64,000 bases of DNA from Anas platyrhynchos. Lineage: Eukaryota > Chordata > Aves > Anseriformes > Anatidae. Shown here one piece after another: positions 24,060 through 35,200 of the stretch. The stretch spans positions 1,619,501 to 1,683,500 of the forward strand of contig NC_092602.1 in the NCBI RefSeq assembly GCF_047663525.1. The letters are read 5' to 3'. The position numbers and the translations under genes are program-made. Position 1 is the stretch's first letter; the number at the start of each line of letters is the position of its first letter. Below the pieces are notes generated by a model. That model saw only the letters and a program-made list of their open reading frames with translations. It did not search any database and was not told the DNA's origin.

Positions 24060-26944
24060 TCAGAGCGCTCTCCAGTCAATGGGCTTCTTGCCAGATTTCT
24101 TCAGCAATTCGTTTGTCTTAGAGAAATGCCGACAGCCAAAAAAGCCCCTGTTCACGGAGAGAGGCGAAGGATGAACCGTCTGCAGGACGTGGTGGCGCTT
24201 CTGTGAAAGGTAAAAGGAAAAAAAAAAATCATCAGATCTGCAGAGTTTTAGCTCCTGGGATGAGGCTGGCTGCTCCACTTCCTAGCAAGCAGCTGTAATT
24301 TCCTCTGCACATTTCCTCGGCCATCAGACCGAGGAAGGAAGGCCCAAAATCCCAGCCATGAAGGCAGAAACTTTTGTCCCACTGAGCAGAGGCAGGAGGA
24401 GTGGCTGTGCACAGAAACAATAACACCCAGCCCATTTTTCGGTTGCTGTAATCCTAACAAATTTTACACTTATTCACAAGCCCCTTCCTAGAAATTCCCT
24501 GTCTGGGTCATCAACTGGAAGCTCTTCTCATAACAAGAGGTCACACTTGCTCCACTTTTGTTGCTTAATTCTGGCAAAGACCAAGCTAGAACAAAAATGC
24601 AATTAAGCTTGTACAGCAGAGTTCAAGCAGGGAGAAAAACTCAACTCTGTAAGGAAACTGCCCTCTAGTGTCCACCACTCAACTGACCAAAAAAAATAAA
24701 AAGCCTCAAGAGAAACAGGAATAATCTGTACCCTGTCAATAGAGCTGCCTTTCTTCTGCGCGTAGGCTCCCCAGAGCATGAAGACAACGCCATCCAAGTT
24801 CTTGTTCAGCCAGGACACCACCACATCTGTGAACTGCTCCCAGCCCTTCTCCTTGTGGGAGGTGGCCTGGTGAGCTCGCACTGTGAGGACAGCGTTGAGC
24901 AGGAGCACGCCTAGCACACAAACAAAGCCACGTTAACTGCTGGTTCCTGCTTCCCCTGAGAAATGGGGAATAACTGGAGCTGTTCCTATGATCTCAGGGA
25001 ATTTACCTTGCTTGGCCCACCCTGTTAGATCTCCATGACCGGGGTGAGTGAAGTCTTCAATATCATTAGACAGCTCCTTGTAAATATTTTCTAAACTGGG
25101 GGCAGGAAGGGAAAAAAAGATTTTAAATTATGCTTCTGAGGCAAACTAATTTAGATATTCAGCAAAACTTGTAAGATAAGATACCTTAGAATCTTTATTC
25201 AATTTCTACCTAAGTTACTATTACTCTTCGTGGGAAAATTAGATCTTTGCCTTTCCTACCAGTTATCAAGCAAGCCCCAACCTTGCAAGTGCTTCCAGCA
25301 GCATGCAAGTGTCATAAATTCACAGCCAACAACTAAGACACACCCGTGCTCTTAGAAGGGCACCTTTAAAGATAAGAGCAGACAGCACCATTTACTGCTC
25401 TTACATTAAACAATGAGACTATTGATCTTAATTTAATCATTTAAGATAACGCAGCCTTTGTAGCAGCTGGGCAACAAAGCCTCTTTGTGTTCCTAGCTAG
25501 ATGCTTTAGAAGGCCTCAGCACCACAGGTGTAAATTTAGGTCTAAGCATGTTCTTCAGAATACCATCTCCAGAGAATTATGTACATTTTCAAAATGATCT
25601 TTCCTCTAGGCAATGCACAACTCAAGTTTCGGCAGCTGTGACACATCCCCTGTCAACGATCTGACTTGCAGCCATGAGTAACAGAATGAAATAATTTGTA
25701 AATAAAAGTACTCCTGCAAATTGAGTACTGCCATACCTGGGCGGAGGTGGAACAGGTTTCTGGACACTGAAACAGAGCCCATGAGCTTGATTAGGTCCAT
25801 GATACGGATCTTGTCCCAAGATCACAACCTTCACCTGAAAGCAAAGCTTCATTATAACTGAATTGCAATCAGCATTATTGCCAAAAGAGGAGAAAAAGCT
25901 TACAAGCAAGCTCTATCCTAAAAAAGTCAGACAAAAACCCAAAGAACTGACATACCTCACTACATACAAGTTAAGGAATACAGCCCCTACCTAAGTCTAA
26001 CCTCACTGCAGTTTTTCTGACAAGATTATGGAAGTACTTTGAGTACAAAGGACCAAAGCTTTCAAAAATCCACAACACTACGAGGGTATTTTTCAAGGAA
26101 GTTTCATTAGATTTGAATTTTACAACACATTCACAGTGATATCCACAATTACAAACACAGCTTATTGCCAAGGGGATTACCTAAGAAAGCTACATATATT
26201 TTTTAATTACAGTTCATTAAGAGAGCGGAAAAAAGCAAGAGGTACAAGATGGGAGAACAGGCACCACGTTATGCTGGTAACACTAAAAATAAGGTCAAAA
26301 GCCCCACTGCAATTCTAAGGGAAAGCCCACAGCCAGTAATAAAACACCAAAAACGAACTTGGGTGTGGGAGGAGACCAACAGAGCGGGACCCATGGGTGC
26401 TAAGAGCCAGCAGCACCCACACCGGGGCAGCCCCCAGGACCCCACAGCAGTGTCTGCACCCCCCCCAGAGACCGGCACCCCCGCAGCCCCACTCACATCC
26501 CTGATGTCGCACATCTGTGTCCAGGTGAAGACCTGCTCCGGGGGCGGGTACACGGTGTGCCGCTTCCTCTCCTCCGCCACGAAGGCCATCAGCTGCGGGC
26601 AGAGCAGGCGGATCAGCAGGGACCGGGGACAGGGAACCGGGACAGGAACCGGGGACCGGCCCAACGCTCACCTCCATGAAGTAGGGCTTGGAAAACTCCT
26701 TGGCCAGCTGCCTCCGCCAGCTCTCCCCGAAGCCCGGCGGCACGTTGCGGTCCGCCAGCCGCTGCAGCGCCGCCTCCTTGTTCCTGCGGATCCGCTCCAG
26801 CTGCTCGGGGCTCAGCGGCGAGGCCGCGCCCGCCTCGCTCCCTTCGGCCTTCGCCTTCTTGGTGGCGGCACCGGCCTGGAAATAACGAGAGAAAAGGCGG
26901 CTGCAGAGCGGGCCCAGCCTCGGCCCGAGCAGCCCGGGCGCCAT
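24060..26944 (-). CDS. UNG: Uracil-DNA glycosylase, mitochondrial form UNG1 (alternative first exon)
   Basis: Transcription starting inside UNG2 intron 1 would read an ATG at 26944-26942 and continue without splicing through the UNG2 acceptor at 26875. The predicted 23 unique residues, [20 protein letters not shown] plus YFQ, are rich in Arg and Leu and free of acidic residues, as expected for a mitochondrial presequence. The rest is shared with UNG2 (26875-26672 onward), giving 291 aa. This is the first ATG in the frame; the open frame farther upstream begins without one. The two-promoter arrangement is known in mammals; its use here is inferred from the matching layout. Confidence 0.85.
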
Positions 26945-27426
26945 CCCGAGCCCGAGCCGTTCCGCGCCCCGCTCCGCCCCGCTCAGGGCGGCCCCGCGCC
27001 CCACGCGGCTTTTTCGCGGCAAAACAGCGCCTCGCCCCGCCCCCCCGCGCGTTCTAATTTTCCTATTGGCCGCGGGCAGAATCCGCTCTTTCCTATTGGC
27101 CAGCGGCAGCGGCGCGGGGCAAATCTACCTAGCAACCGCGCCGCGAGGATTCCCGCGAAACCCACCGGGCGCGGGCTCCTTTGGCGGGGCAGCAGCGCGG
27201 CGTGGGGACGGGACCGGAGCCCCGGAGCCCCGCATCCCCCCGGGACAGCGGTGCCCTGCGGCCCCCCCCCCAGCGCCCCATACACCCTCAGCTCCCCCCC
27301 AGCAGCCGCTCCCCGCATCCCTCTCCCCATCACCTCCTCCTCATCCCCGCCTGGCTCCGGGGAGCGGCTGCGCTTCCTGGCGGGCGCGGTGCCGAAGAAG
27401 GAGAGCAGCGTGCGCTGCCCGATCAT
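24060..27426 (-). CDS. UNG: Uracil-DNA glycosylase, nuclear form UNG2
   Basis: Removes uracil from DNA (misincorporated dUMP or deaminated cytosine), starting base-excision repair. Coding exons: 27426-27334, 26875-26672, 26592-26497, 25834-25737, 25095-25007, 24910-24732, 24200-24060. These give 900 bases, 299 aa plus stop, in frame throughout (human UNG2 is 313 aa). The N-terminus ([11 protein letters not shown]) is a PIP-box-like PCNA-binding motif, followed by [10 protein letters not shown], a basic nuclear-targeting and phosphorylation-type segment. [15 protein letters not shown] corresponds to the RPA-binding helix. The catalytic water-activating loop GQDPYHG is in 25737-25834; the uracil-binding and His-containing loop HPSPLS is in 24060-24200. 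Exon 1 is used only by UNG2. The gene is head-to-head with ALKBH2 and likely shares its E2F-type promoter, fitting S-phase expression. Confidence 0.97.
27063..27101 (-). promoter_or_regulatory. UNG: Paired CCAAT (NF-Y) boxes upstream of UNG1
   Basis: Two copies of cctattggcc (CCAAT on the minus strand) have their ATTGG cores at 27065-27069 and 27095-27099, 30 bases apart. They sit 120-155 bases upstream of the UNG1 ATG, a normal distance for NF-Y sites. Neither has a TATA box downstream. The assignment to UNG1 is positional. Confidence 0.7.
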
Positions 27427-27589
27427 GGTTGCAGCAGATCCCCCGAGCAGCAGCAGCGAGACCCGCGTGGGCTGGGGAATTTGGCGATTTGGCGCCAAAA
27501 CCGGAGGCGGGGGCGGGGCAGGGGGCGGGGCGTGCGGAAGGGGGCGGGGCTCCGGGCGCGCGCGCGCGCATCCGCAGCGCGGGGCACCG
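27427..27589. promoter_or_regulatory. Bidirectional UNG2/ALKBH2 promoter with E2F palindrome
   Basis: Only 163 bases separate the UNG2 ATG (minus, 27426) from the ALKBH2 ATG (plus, 27590). Inside are TTTGGCG (27480-27486) and the perfect palindrome TTTGGCGCCAAA (27488-27499), both classic E2F elements. Several GC boxes of the ggggcgggg type follow (27513-27550). There is no TATA box. E2F control fits two replication-associated repair genes. An alternating CG run at 27555-27569 lies just before the ALKBH2 start. Confidence 0.8.
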
Positions 27590-28599
27590 ATGGCGGGGGC
27601 GTGCGGGAAGAGGGCGAGGCTGGAGGAGAAAGAGGCGGAGGGGGACGGGGATAGGGACGGGGGGGTCGTGCCCGTTCCCGTTCCCATGCTGCCGCCCCCC
27701 CCCTGCCGCCAGATCCGCGGGCAGGGCCTGAGCTGCGAGTACCGGCTGCTGTTCGGCCCCGCCGAGGCGGACGGCATCTTGCGGAGGCTGGAGCGGGATG
27801 TGCGGTACCTGCCCGGTGAGAGCCCCGGAGCCTTCTTCCCCGAGCGGGGAGGAGAAAGACAGGGGGGCGGCTGGCAGCTGCTGCATGCAGGACCCGGGAT
27901 CTCAGGGTGGTGGCACCCCAGGGTGGTGGCAGCCCCTGGGAGAGGGGTGCGGAGCTCGCCCCGACCCCTTTGCCTCTCGTTTGAGCAGATGAACAGAGCA
28001 AGCTGCACGTCTTCGGCAAGTGGCACAGCATTCCCAGGAGGAAGGCGGTGTACGGAGACCCCGAGCTGAGGTACACGTACTCGGGGGTCACCTTTTCTCC
28101 CGAGCCCTGGATCCCGGTTCTGGACCACATCAGGGAGCGCGTTGCCTCGGTCACGGGGCACAACTTTAATTTTGTGCTCATTAACAGGTACGTCAGATGT
28201 CCAACTGCATCAACCGTGCCAATAGTTCACTGAAAAATTGCTTGGCATTCGTTTTATGGAACTGGGAGAAGAATTAATTATTGCACTTACAGATACAAAG
28301 ACGGTCTGGACCACATAGGTGAACACCGAGATGACGAGAAGGAGCTGGTTCCACGCAGCCCCATCGCGTCTGTGTCCTTCGGGGCCTGCAGGGACTTTGT
28401 TTTCAGGCACTGTGAGTCCCGAGGGAAAAAGGCCAAGCGCCGCATCGAGCCCGTCACGCTGCAGCTAGCCCACGGCAGCCTGCTGCTGATGAAGTACCCC
28501 ACCAACGTGTACTGGTACCACAGCCTGCCCGTCCGCAAGAGGGTGCTTAGCCCCAGAATCAACCTGACGTTTCGGAAAGTGATGGCTATAGACAAGTGA
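27590..28599 (+). CDS. ALKBH2: DNA oxidative demethylase ALKBH2
   Basis: Fe(II)/2-oxoglutarate dioxygenase that reverses 1-methyladenine and 3-methylcytosine in double-stranded DNA in the nucleus. Exons 27590-27815, 27989-28187 and 28293-28599 join into 732 bases, 243 aa plus stop. Core residues are present: the HxD iron motif in IGEHRDDEKEL, the distal iron His in YWYHSLPVRK, the 2-oxoglutarate Arg in RINLTFRK, and the NRYKDG segment spanning the exon 2/3 junction. The N-terminal 50 residues are poorly conserved, with repeated Gly-Asp and Val-Pro. The APIM PCNA-binding motif that opens human ALKBH2 is not seen. The ATG has a good context (caccgATGG). An in-frame ATG at 27425 exists but would overlap the UNG2 start codon and is less likely. 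Confidence 0.95.
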
Positions 28600-28737
28600 G
28601 ATACTCAGTGATCAAGTCTTTAGACTCTGAAAATGAAGGTTTTCTTCCCCGGTATGGCTGCCAGTTTCTGCCTCAAAGTCTTTGACAATCCAAAGCATTA
28701 AACCAGAAGAGTAGGTTAGTATTCCTGGTAATTTACT

Positions 28738-29093
28738 AATAAATACTGCAACTATTACTCTGCAGTACCAAGAATACTTTGTCAGTACACTGTTGCTGTA
28801 GTCCTGCTGACACGTACTTTTAATGAGTAATACCCTTGAGGAAGTTTGTTCTCATCTGATCTTAATCTATGCCCTTGCTCAGAAAGATTGAAATATTCTG
28901 TATCGTTGAGATAGGGGTGAAAGTTTGTAAGTTCTATAGAGTGCAAAGCGTAATCATTTGGAGTGAGCCTGTAAGCTGACAGGATTCATTGGCTGATACT
29001 TTTCTATGTTCTGTCAATGAGCTACAGTTTGTTTTTTAAAATAAAATACAAATGGGACCACTGTGAAAGGAGGATTGCTAAGATATGAATAAA
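28738..29093 (+). terminator. ALKBH2: Candidate ALKBH2 poly(A) signals
   Basis: AATAAA occurs at 28738-28743 (139 bases after the stop), 29040-29045 and 29088-29093. The first would give a short 3'UTR and the others about 0.5 kb. Sequence alone cannot tell which is used. Confidence 0.5.
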
Positions 29094-29538
29094 GTGAGTG
29101 CAATATGTTTTATAGTCACCACGATCTGTCTGCATCAATTCCTCTGTTGCTTTACCTCATCTGTTTGCATGGAAGACTGGGTTCTTTTGGGCAGCAGTGT
29201 GGTGGGAGAGGACTGGAGGATGCACGAGGTCCTGAGCCAGAAAGGGAACTGGTCCCTGTGTAACCAGGCTGTAAACATGTGAATTGCACTGGGCTGCAGC
29301 CTTCAGCAGTAGGTCTGGCAGGGCTATGGAATTAACACGGATTAGACAGTTTGGGATGGATAATCCCCACTACCAGGAAGGGGGATATTTAGCGTGGAAA
29401 GCTGTGGGAATGCATCTTACCCAGAAAATGTGAAGTGCTGCTTCTGTCAGATACACTGTACGCGGTCTGGCTTAGAGCTTGGGCTGTTTCAAGAAATTAC
29501 CACCTGCAGACAGCTGCTTTTTCTATTAAGTTTGTTCA

Positions 29539-32288
29539 TTTATTGCTACTGTACAGTTACAAAAATACCCTGAAGTGAAAACGCAACTCCAAACAGCAGT
29601 GCAGTGGTTTGACTCTAATATCATACATTTTTAAATAATACACAAAATAAAACAAGAAGAATCCAAACACAAAGATGTCACCTGGAGGGCCTTATCTGAT
29701 GTTTTGTAACCTACGTTTCCTTCACACCTTTTCCACCATGAAAACTTGTGAGCAACAAATAATAATGGATGATCCTCATGTGCCTGCACAGAGCCCACTG
29801 ACTTTGAAAGGTGAAGGCTGGGTGGGAAACTTCAGCAGAGGTCTTCGATTCTCCCAGTTGGCTGAGAGTATCCAGCACAGGACCAGGATTGAGGCACTGA
29901 CAGTTGCCACCTTCCTCAGAGAGCTCTGCCAAGACTGCCTACTGCTCCCCAACAGTGAAAACCAGAACAAATGCAAACTATTCAGAACAAATTGCTGACT
30001 CATCTCTAAAACCCTCGAGGAAGCTTTCAGAGTAGGTCTGCAGCTGAGTGAAAGCGAGCAGTTTATTAATGTCACATATCAACTATGCTCCCATACTCAA
30101 ACTAGTCCCTGCTAGAAAGCAGCTCTTTGCAAAAAAAGACATTAAAGGTGCAAGTTTGCAGCACTGCGTGGCTTTATGTTGCTGTTTTTTATGCCACGCT
30201 GATGAGTTTAAGACTGTTTATCTGTTGTGCGTATCTTCTGACTCACCTCCAGCACTGCTGCTTTCTAACCAAATGATCTGTTCAAATTAACATAAAATTC
30301 ACAGTTTAAAACCCTTAAACAGACCCTACTAGGAACAGATAACGCAGAATATATGCTATTGGCAGTGGAAATGGTTGAGGTACAAATTGAAGACTTTGCA
30401 GGATGTTTTCCCTTCGGTGACCCCCAGCTCTGCTTTACACAATTCCTACCACACACCCGTGCTGCTCAGAACGGAGGGCTCTCCCCCCTCTTTGCTTCCC
30501 CAAGTCAGTCAGATCTTAGTTCACGACATTTTTGGCATTTTGCATCCTTTTTTTTAGTATTATTTTTTTCCTTAACTTAAAAAAGAGAAGTTAAAACCAT
30601 GCTACTGTTGATGCCCTAGCCTAAAAAGGGAGGCTCCTTCTAATTAGTTTGTCGACTTAGGGCATTTTATATACTATGAACATTACCTGGAGGAGGAGTT
30701 GTCATCCACACTCTGCAACAACGTGACACTAGTAAATATTTTTTCACTTACATCCATTACCACTCCTATTTCAGCTGGTTTTGAGCCTCCCATTAAGGAA
30801 CTTGAATGCCTGTGAGTTTTATGTAGTGATACCAATATAGGAAGGGGAAAGCTGTCTTAAAAAACTACTAAGACAGTTGTTACCAGCTGGAAACTTAGTT
30901 GCTGCTATATACTGAAAAACCTAGTCTGAGAAATTAAGTCTTTTTCCTCCAAGCAACAAGGATAGAAAAGAGCTAAAAACAGCCTACTTACTTCATTCCG
31001 AATAAATTAAAAAGTCAAAAGTAGCTTTTGCTTCTCCTTTCCTGCTTTGTTTGGGTTTTTTTTTTTAAACACATCAATCTAGAGCAGCAAAGTACAATTT
31101 CCATGTACTTTGCAGGTCTCTCCATGTATGGAGACCTGCACATCTAACACAGTGACAGCCTTTCCAGACTACTTTACCAGACAAGCTCCCATCAGTCCTG
31201 ATTCATTTGCAGACACTCTAACGAGGATGCTTGGGCTGCTATATATCTTAGCTCACAGTCACAACCAGCATAAGCCCTAACGCTCAGCTGCCAGCCTGAC
31301 TACGTATATCTGAATGGTTGATGGGAAATGATGGTTTGCAACATTAAAATAGGAAGGGCGCATCTAGAACACCAATTACAGTAGCCTCAAAGTAACGGCA
31401 TTAAAAGTTGTAGTCCCTACTACAAGCAACAGTATTCACAGTTTCATAATGACCAAGGAAATTACAATACTGATCGCTAACAAAAGCTTCCATCTCTTCA
31501 TTTCACCTATAGAGCAAAGATAAAGGGCAAACAAATCAGGGTGTCAGCTCTTCATTGATAAAAGAAATCGATCTTTTCTCCTGGAAAAAGGAAACTGCAG
31601 TTTGAATCAGTAGAAGTATTTCTGTGATGTATAAAGAACTGAAATCTTAGGAAAACAGTGAAGAGGGAAATAGGTTTTTGGATTGTGCATATTACGTAGA
31701 GATGCCTTGTTTTATTCATTAGCTGCGATATCAAAAGAAATCTTGTTTGTTCATAATTCATCCCATCATCTTGAGACATTTATCAGAACACAACTGACAA
31801 GCAGTGGACTCAGACAATGGTAACCTAACTGTTCAAATGAGCTCAAGGCACTTTGTTTCTCAAGTCATTGCCTTTGATAACAGTAGCTTCCCATCAGCTG
31901 CTTCTGGGGCTCCCTTGTTCAAAAATGTCTGCAGTGAAATGTATCGGATTAAAAGCGTCTCCCTTGGATAGTTTACATGTCAGGATAGGGAATATGGCCC
32001 TGGGAAGTCTGCTTGAAATGTCTGCGTTAGAGCTGTGATGTTGACAAAATTACTACCTAACAGAATAAATGCTTCTGTCATACAAATACGTTTTGGACTG
32101 CACAACGTTAGCAGACCAACTTTGGGTAGCATCATTTTGGTACAAAACAACTCCCACAGGAGCCAGCCGTTGCCATAGAGGGAGGGGAAAGTTAAAGGGC
32201 CTGTGGTGGATTATTTGCATAACAGACAGGAGGTGCAACGAGGATCTCAGAGGAATTTTGGCAGTTTTTGTCCTCCTTCAGTTCTCAA
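29539..32288 (-). other. USP30: USP30 3' untranslated region and candidate poly(A) signals
   Basis: No coding exon is seen on either strand between the USP30 stop and ALKBH2. Minus-strand AATAAA signals (TTTATT on plus) are at 31711-31716, 30062-30067 and 29539-29544, giving possible UTR lengths of about 0.6, 2.2 and 2.8 kb. The far one would place the two convergent genes only a few hundred bases apart. The true end is undetermined. Confidence 0.45.
31111..31140. repeat. Perfect 10-base inverted repeat (hairpin) in USP30 3' flank
   Basis: TGCAGGTCTC at 31111-31120 is followed by a ten-base loop and GAGACCTGCA at 31131-31140. The stem is GC-balanced and the inner loop can pair partly. It lies within the probable USP30 3'UTR, so it would form a short RNA stem-loop. 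It is too short for a microRNA precursor by itself. Confidence 0.7.
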
Positions 32289-35200
32289 TCATTCCTCAGC
32301 CCTCAGCTCCAAACGTTGGTGCTGTACCTTTGAGTGCACACGCTCATAAAAAAGCAAGTAAGCACTGGAAGAAAGGACCTCCTGCAAACTGGCTTTGCGA
32401 ACTGTGTCATCTGAAATCCATAACCACTGATTGCTGACAGACAGAGGGCTCTTTGAAGAAGGCGGAGAGCGGCGGTAAGTCACAAAGTGTCCAGAATGCA
32501 TATCTCCGTGGTGAACTACGACTGCCATCAGACGGTAAAGGTATACAGGGGAACTGGAGGAAAAATGAGAAAAAGGAAAGGGTCACCAGACCTTGTGGAT
32601 CACATGTACCTAACGAAGCTCTCTCTTCTTTTCTCTTCAGTTGCAATTTCTTTTTGGAGCAAATAAATATCTCTGTAAGAGATGTGCTGCTTCGCAATTA
32701 CTTTTCAATATACTAAATCTTCTCTGCAGTGCTGCCTTATTCTGCTGAGAGAACCAAACCACTTGTTTTAAATGTTTAATGCACCAGAGGGCTACTACGT
32801 TTTGCACAGTGTAACTGATTTAATTTTTCAGCAATGTTTTCCATCAGACGTACCAACATGCCAGAGTTTAGTTCTTACAGCACTGACTGAACAGAAAAGT
32901 TATTCTAGAAAGATGTTGTTTTAAACTGAAAAGAAGTAAAGTTGTGTCAGGTAATCCACAGATGACAATGGGTGTACTTTCAAGGACTTGCTCTACATGT
33001 ACAACTGTCTTCAGAACAGATGTTTGGCACAAAATGCTTCCAGGCTACTGTTCCTACAGAGATTGCAGGAATTGTGCTCCCCATGGGAATAATAAGCAAT
33101 GAGAGACAGAAGAAATATTATAGAACTATCATTGGTCGCAGACAAGAAAACAAGTGAACCTTCTCAAAAGCCAAGAAAACAGATTATCAGCAGAAGCATC
33201 AAGACTGGATTTACAAAGTAGAATCATTGCAGCTGCAACTTAAATTGAGCTTTACAATACAATTGTAAAGAAAAATCTAAGAGTTCTAAGATTTTCTTAC
33301 AATGATTATAAAAAAAAGTAAAAGGAAGGGGTAGTAGAAAAAGAGTAAAAATAAGAACATGAGTATTCAAAAAAAAAAGACTGCTGCATCATCAATCATA
33401 GGAAGAAGATTGAATTTTGCTTGTAATATGCTATACTCTCTTTTATAGTAGCAGAAGAATGGAGCCAAAGACAACCACTAAAACTCAGTCAAGAGAAGAG
33501 CAAAAAAATTCTGCACAGGAGCTAGAATAGATGTTAAATTCCATGACTACAGAGCTTTCTGCTAAAGACGGAAGAAAACATAATTTGCACAGACAGAAAT
33601 ACAAACAGGGTACACATTTCTCACTTACCTGCATTCAGGGAATGCAGCGAGTGGAAAAGTTCCCGAGGACATTAAAAATGAAGTGGAGCAGGCACCATTC
33701 ATAATGAGCGATTTAGTACTATGTGTCTGTTCTGCATCTGCAAAGAAAAAAAAAGTAGAAATTCAGTAATTTAACTTAAGATTGCTAATAACTGCTTCTG
33801 TTTCTACTGTATCTAAAAAGTATTGTGAAGTACTGTGAAAGTATTTTGCTCGATTTGCTACATTAGCACAATCCCTTAGCAATGACAGGAGTATAATATA
33901 AAAATAATTGCCACTGCCCTTGGATATGACACATGTGAAAATGGCCATGTGTACAAAATCCCAAATAAGTAAAAAACCCCAAGTTGCCTAAGTTGTAGAT
34001 TTACTACAGTTAGATTTTCCAGTTGCTTTCTAAGAAGCCGCAATTCCAAGCATTCCTTCTGTGTCATTTTTGAAGCCTCAGAAGAGATCACTAACAAGCT
34101 AATCACTAGGACTTCCTGAGGGCAACGTTTATCAGTCCTTTGGATCTAAAACATGTAAGTTCTTCACTATACGGCTTTTATTTGTTTATATGTTTTTTAA
34201 TATCCAGTAGAATCAAATTAAATAATTTAAACTGAACTTGAAGCCTGGAACAAGCTATCTTATTACTTGCTAGGAAACAGATATTTACCTGTCCTCTTTG
34301 CACAGTTTAAGTAAAGATTCTGCTCTTAGAATGACATTCTGCAGATCAGATGTCTTATCACTGAAATGGAGAAACACCTGAATTATTTTACTTTCAAAAT
34401 AAATACCTGAAGGTTTTACTGCTATCCCATCCTTTGTTCCAGGCTTTGTCTCTTCAGAGTTTTTCTGATTCAGATCATTCTGGCTTGGTTTATGAACAGG
34501 AACGTGATATTTGTAGATGTCCATGATCAGAAACTCATTGAACTGTACGTGTTCATGACGTTTCAGGGGTGTGCCTTGGTTTGACCAGCTCAGTCTTTGC
34601 AGATGGATACATAAACACTGAGGGAGCTTCAGCCAAGTTCCATACAAAAGGAAAGCCGAAATACATTTTAAATTAAGAGAAACAGCTGTTAAAGTTAAAA
34701 GCACACTAATGGAATGGGTAAGTCTAATGGATAAGGAAAAAAAAAATCAATGAATTGTTGTCTCCTTATGCATTCATCCACTCTGTCTGCATTAAACTTA
34801 CTGCAGTAGTATCCGTGAGTCGCAATAAAAACTCACAAATTTTGAGATTTCTAATGATGCCATTACTGTTCACTAGACAGTAGGACAGCTCAGGTTAATC
34901 ATTTTCTCCAAATGGCAGAACAAAAAAAAAAAAATCAATAAAAATATGTTCTTGTTCCTAAAAAGTGCCTATCATTTAGCTTGTTGATCTGTGAGGTAGA
35001 AATGAGGACTGGAATTTGTTGCAGTGAGACATTTGCTAACACACAGTAAGTAATAGCTTTGCACAGTAAGAGTACATGGCAGAAAAAAGTCAAGAAGTTA
35101 TAAATATCTGACACTTGATGTCATGCCAGGGCTAACCTTTGTCAATAAGTACATATTATTATTAATGACACCTAAGGCTCTATTAAATAGGCCAGTGCCC

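Larger units (their letters stand above)
26800..27760. promoter_or_regulatory. CpG island over UNG and ALKBH2 5' ends
   Basis: Extremely GC-rich, with CpG dinucleotides at high density through the UNG1 start, the UNG2 first exon and ALKBH2 exon 1. It contrasts sharply with the AT-rich sequence on either side (before 26400 and after 28600). The edges are judged by eye. Confidence 0.8.

Noticed and set aside
27007-27022. Longer UNG1 N-terminus starting near 27022
   Set aside because: That frame starts with TTG, not ATG. The first ATG is at 26944 and gives a presequence-like peptide.
27489-27503. Near-APIM peptide RFGAK encoded by the E2F palindrome in the extended ALKBH2 frame
   Set aside because: Gly at the third position does not fit the APIM pattern, and the frame lies upstream of the likely start; a coincidence of reading the palindrome.
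26249-28069. Open plus-strand frame of about 600 codons across the UNG and ALKBH2 5' ends
   Set aside because: It begins at a non-ATG codon, is low-complexity in GC-rich DNA, runs antisense to UNG exons and through ALKBH2 intron 1. Only the ALKBH2 exon 1 part is real coding.
31111-31140. Hairpin as a microRNA precursor
   Set aside because: The arms are only ten bases; a precursor needs roughly 22-base arms and no extended pairing is seen around it.
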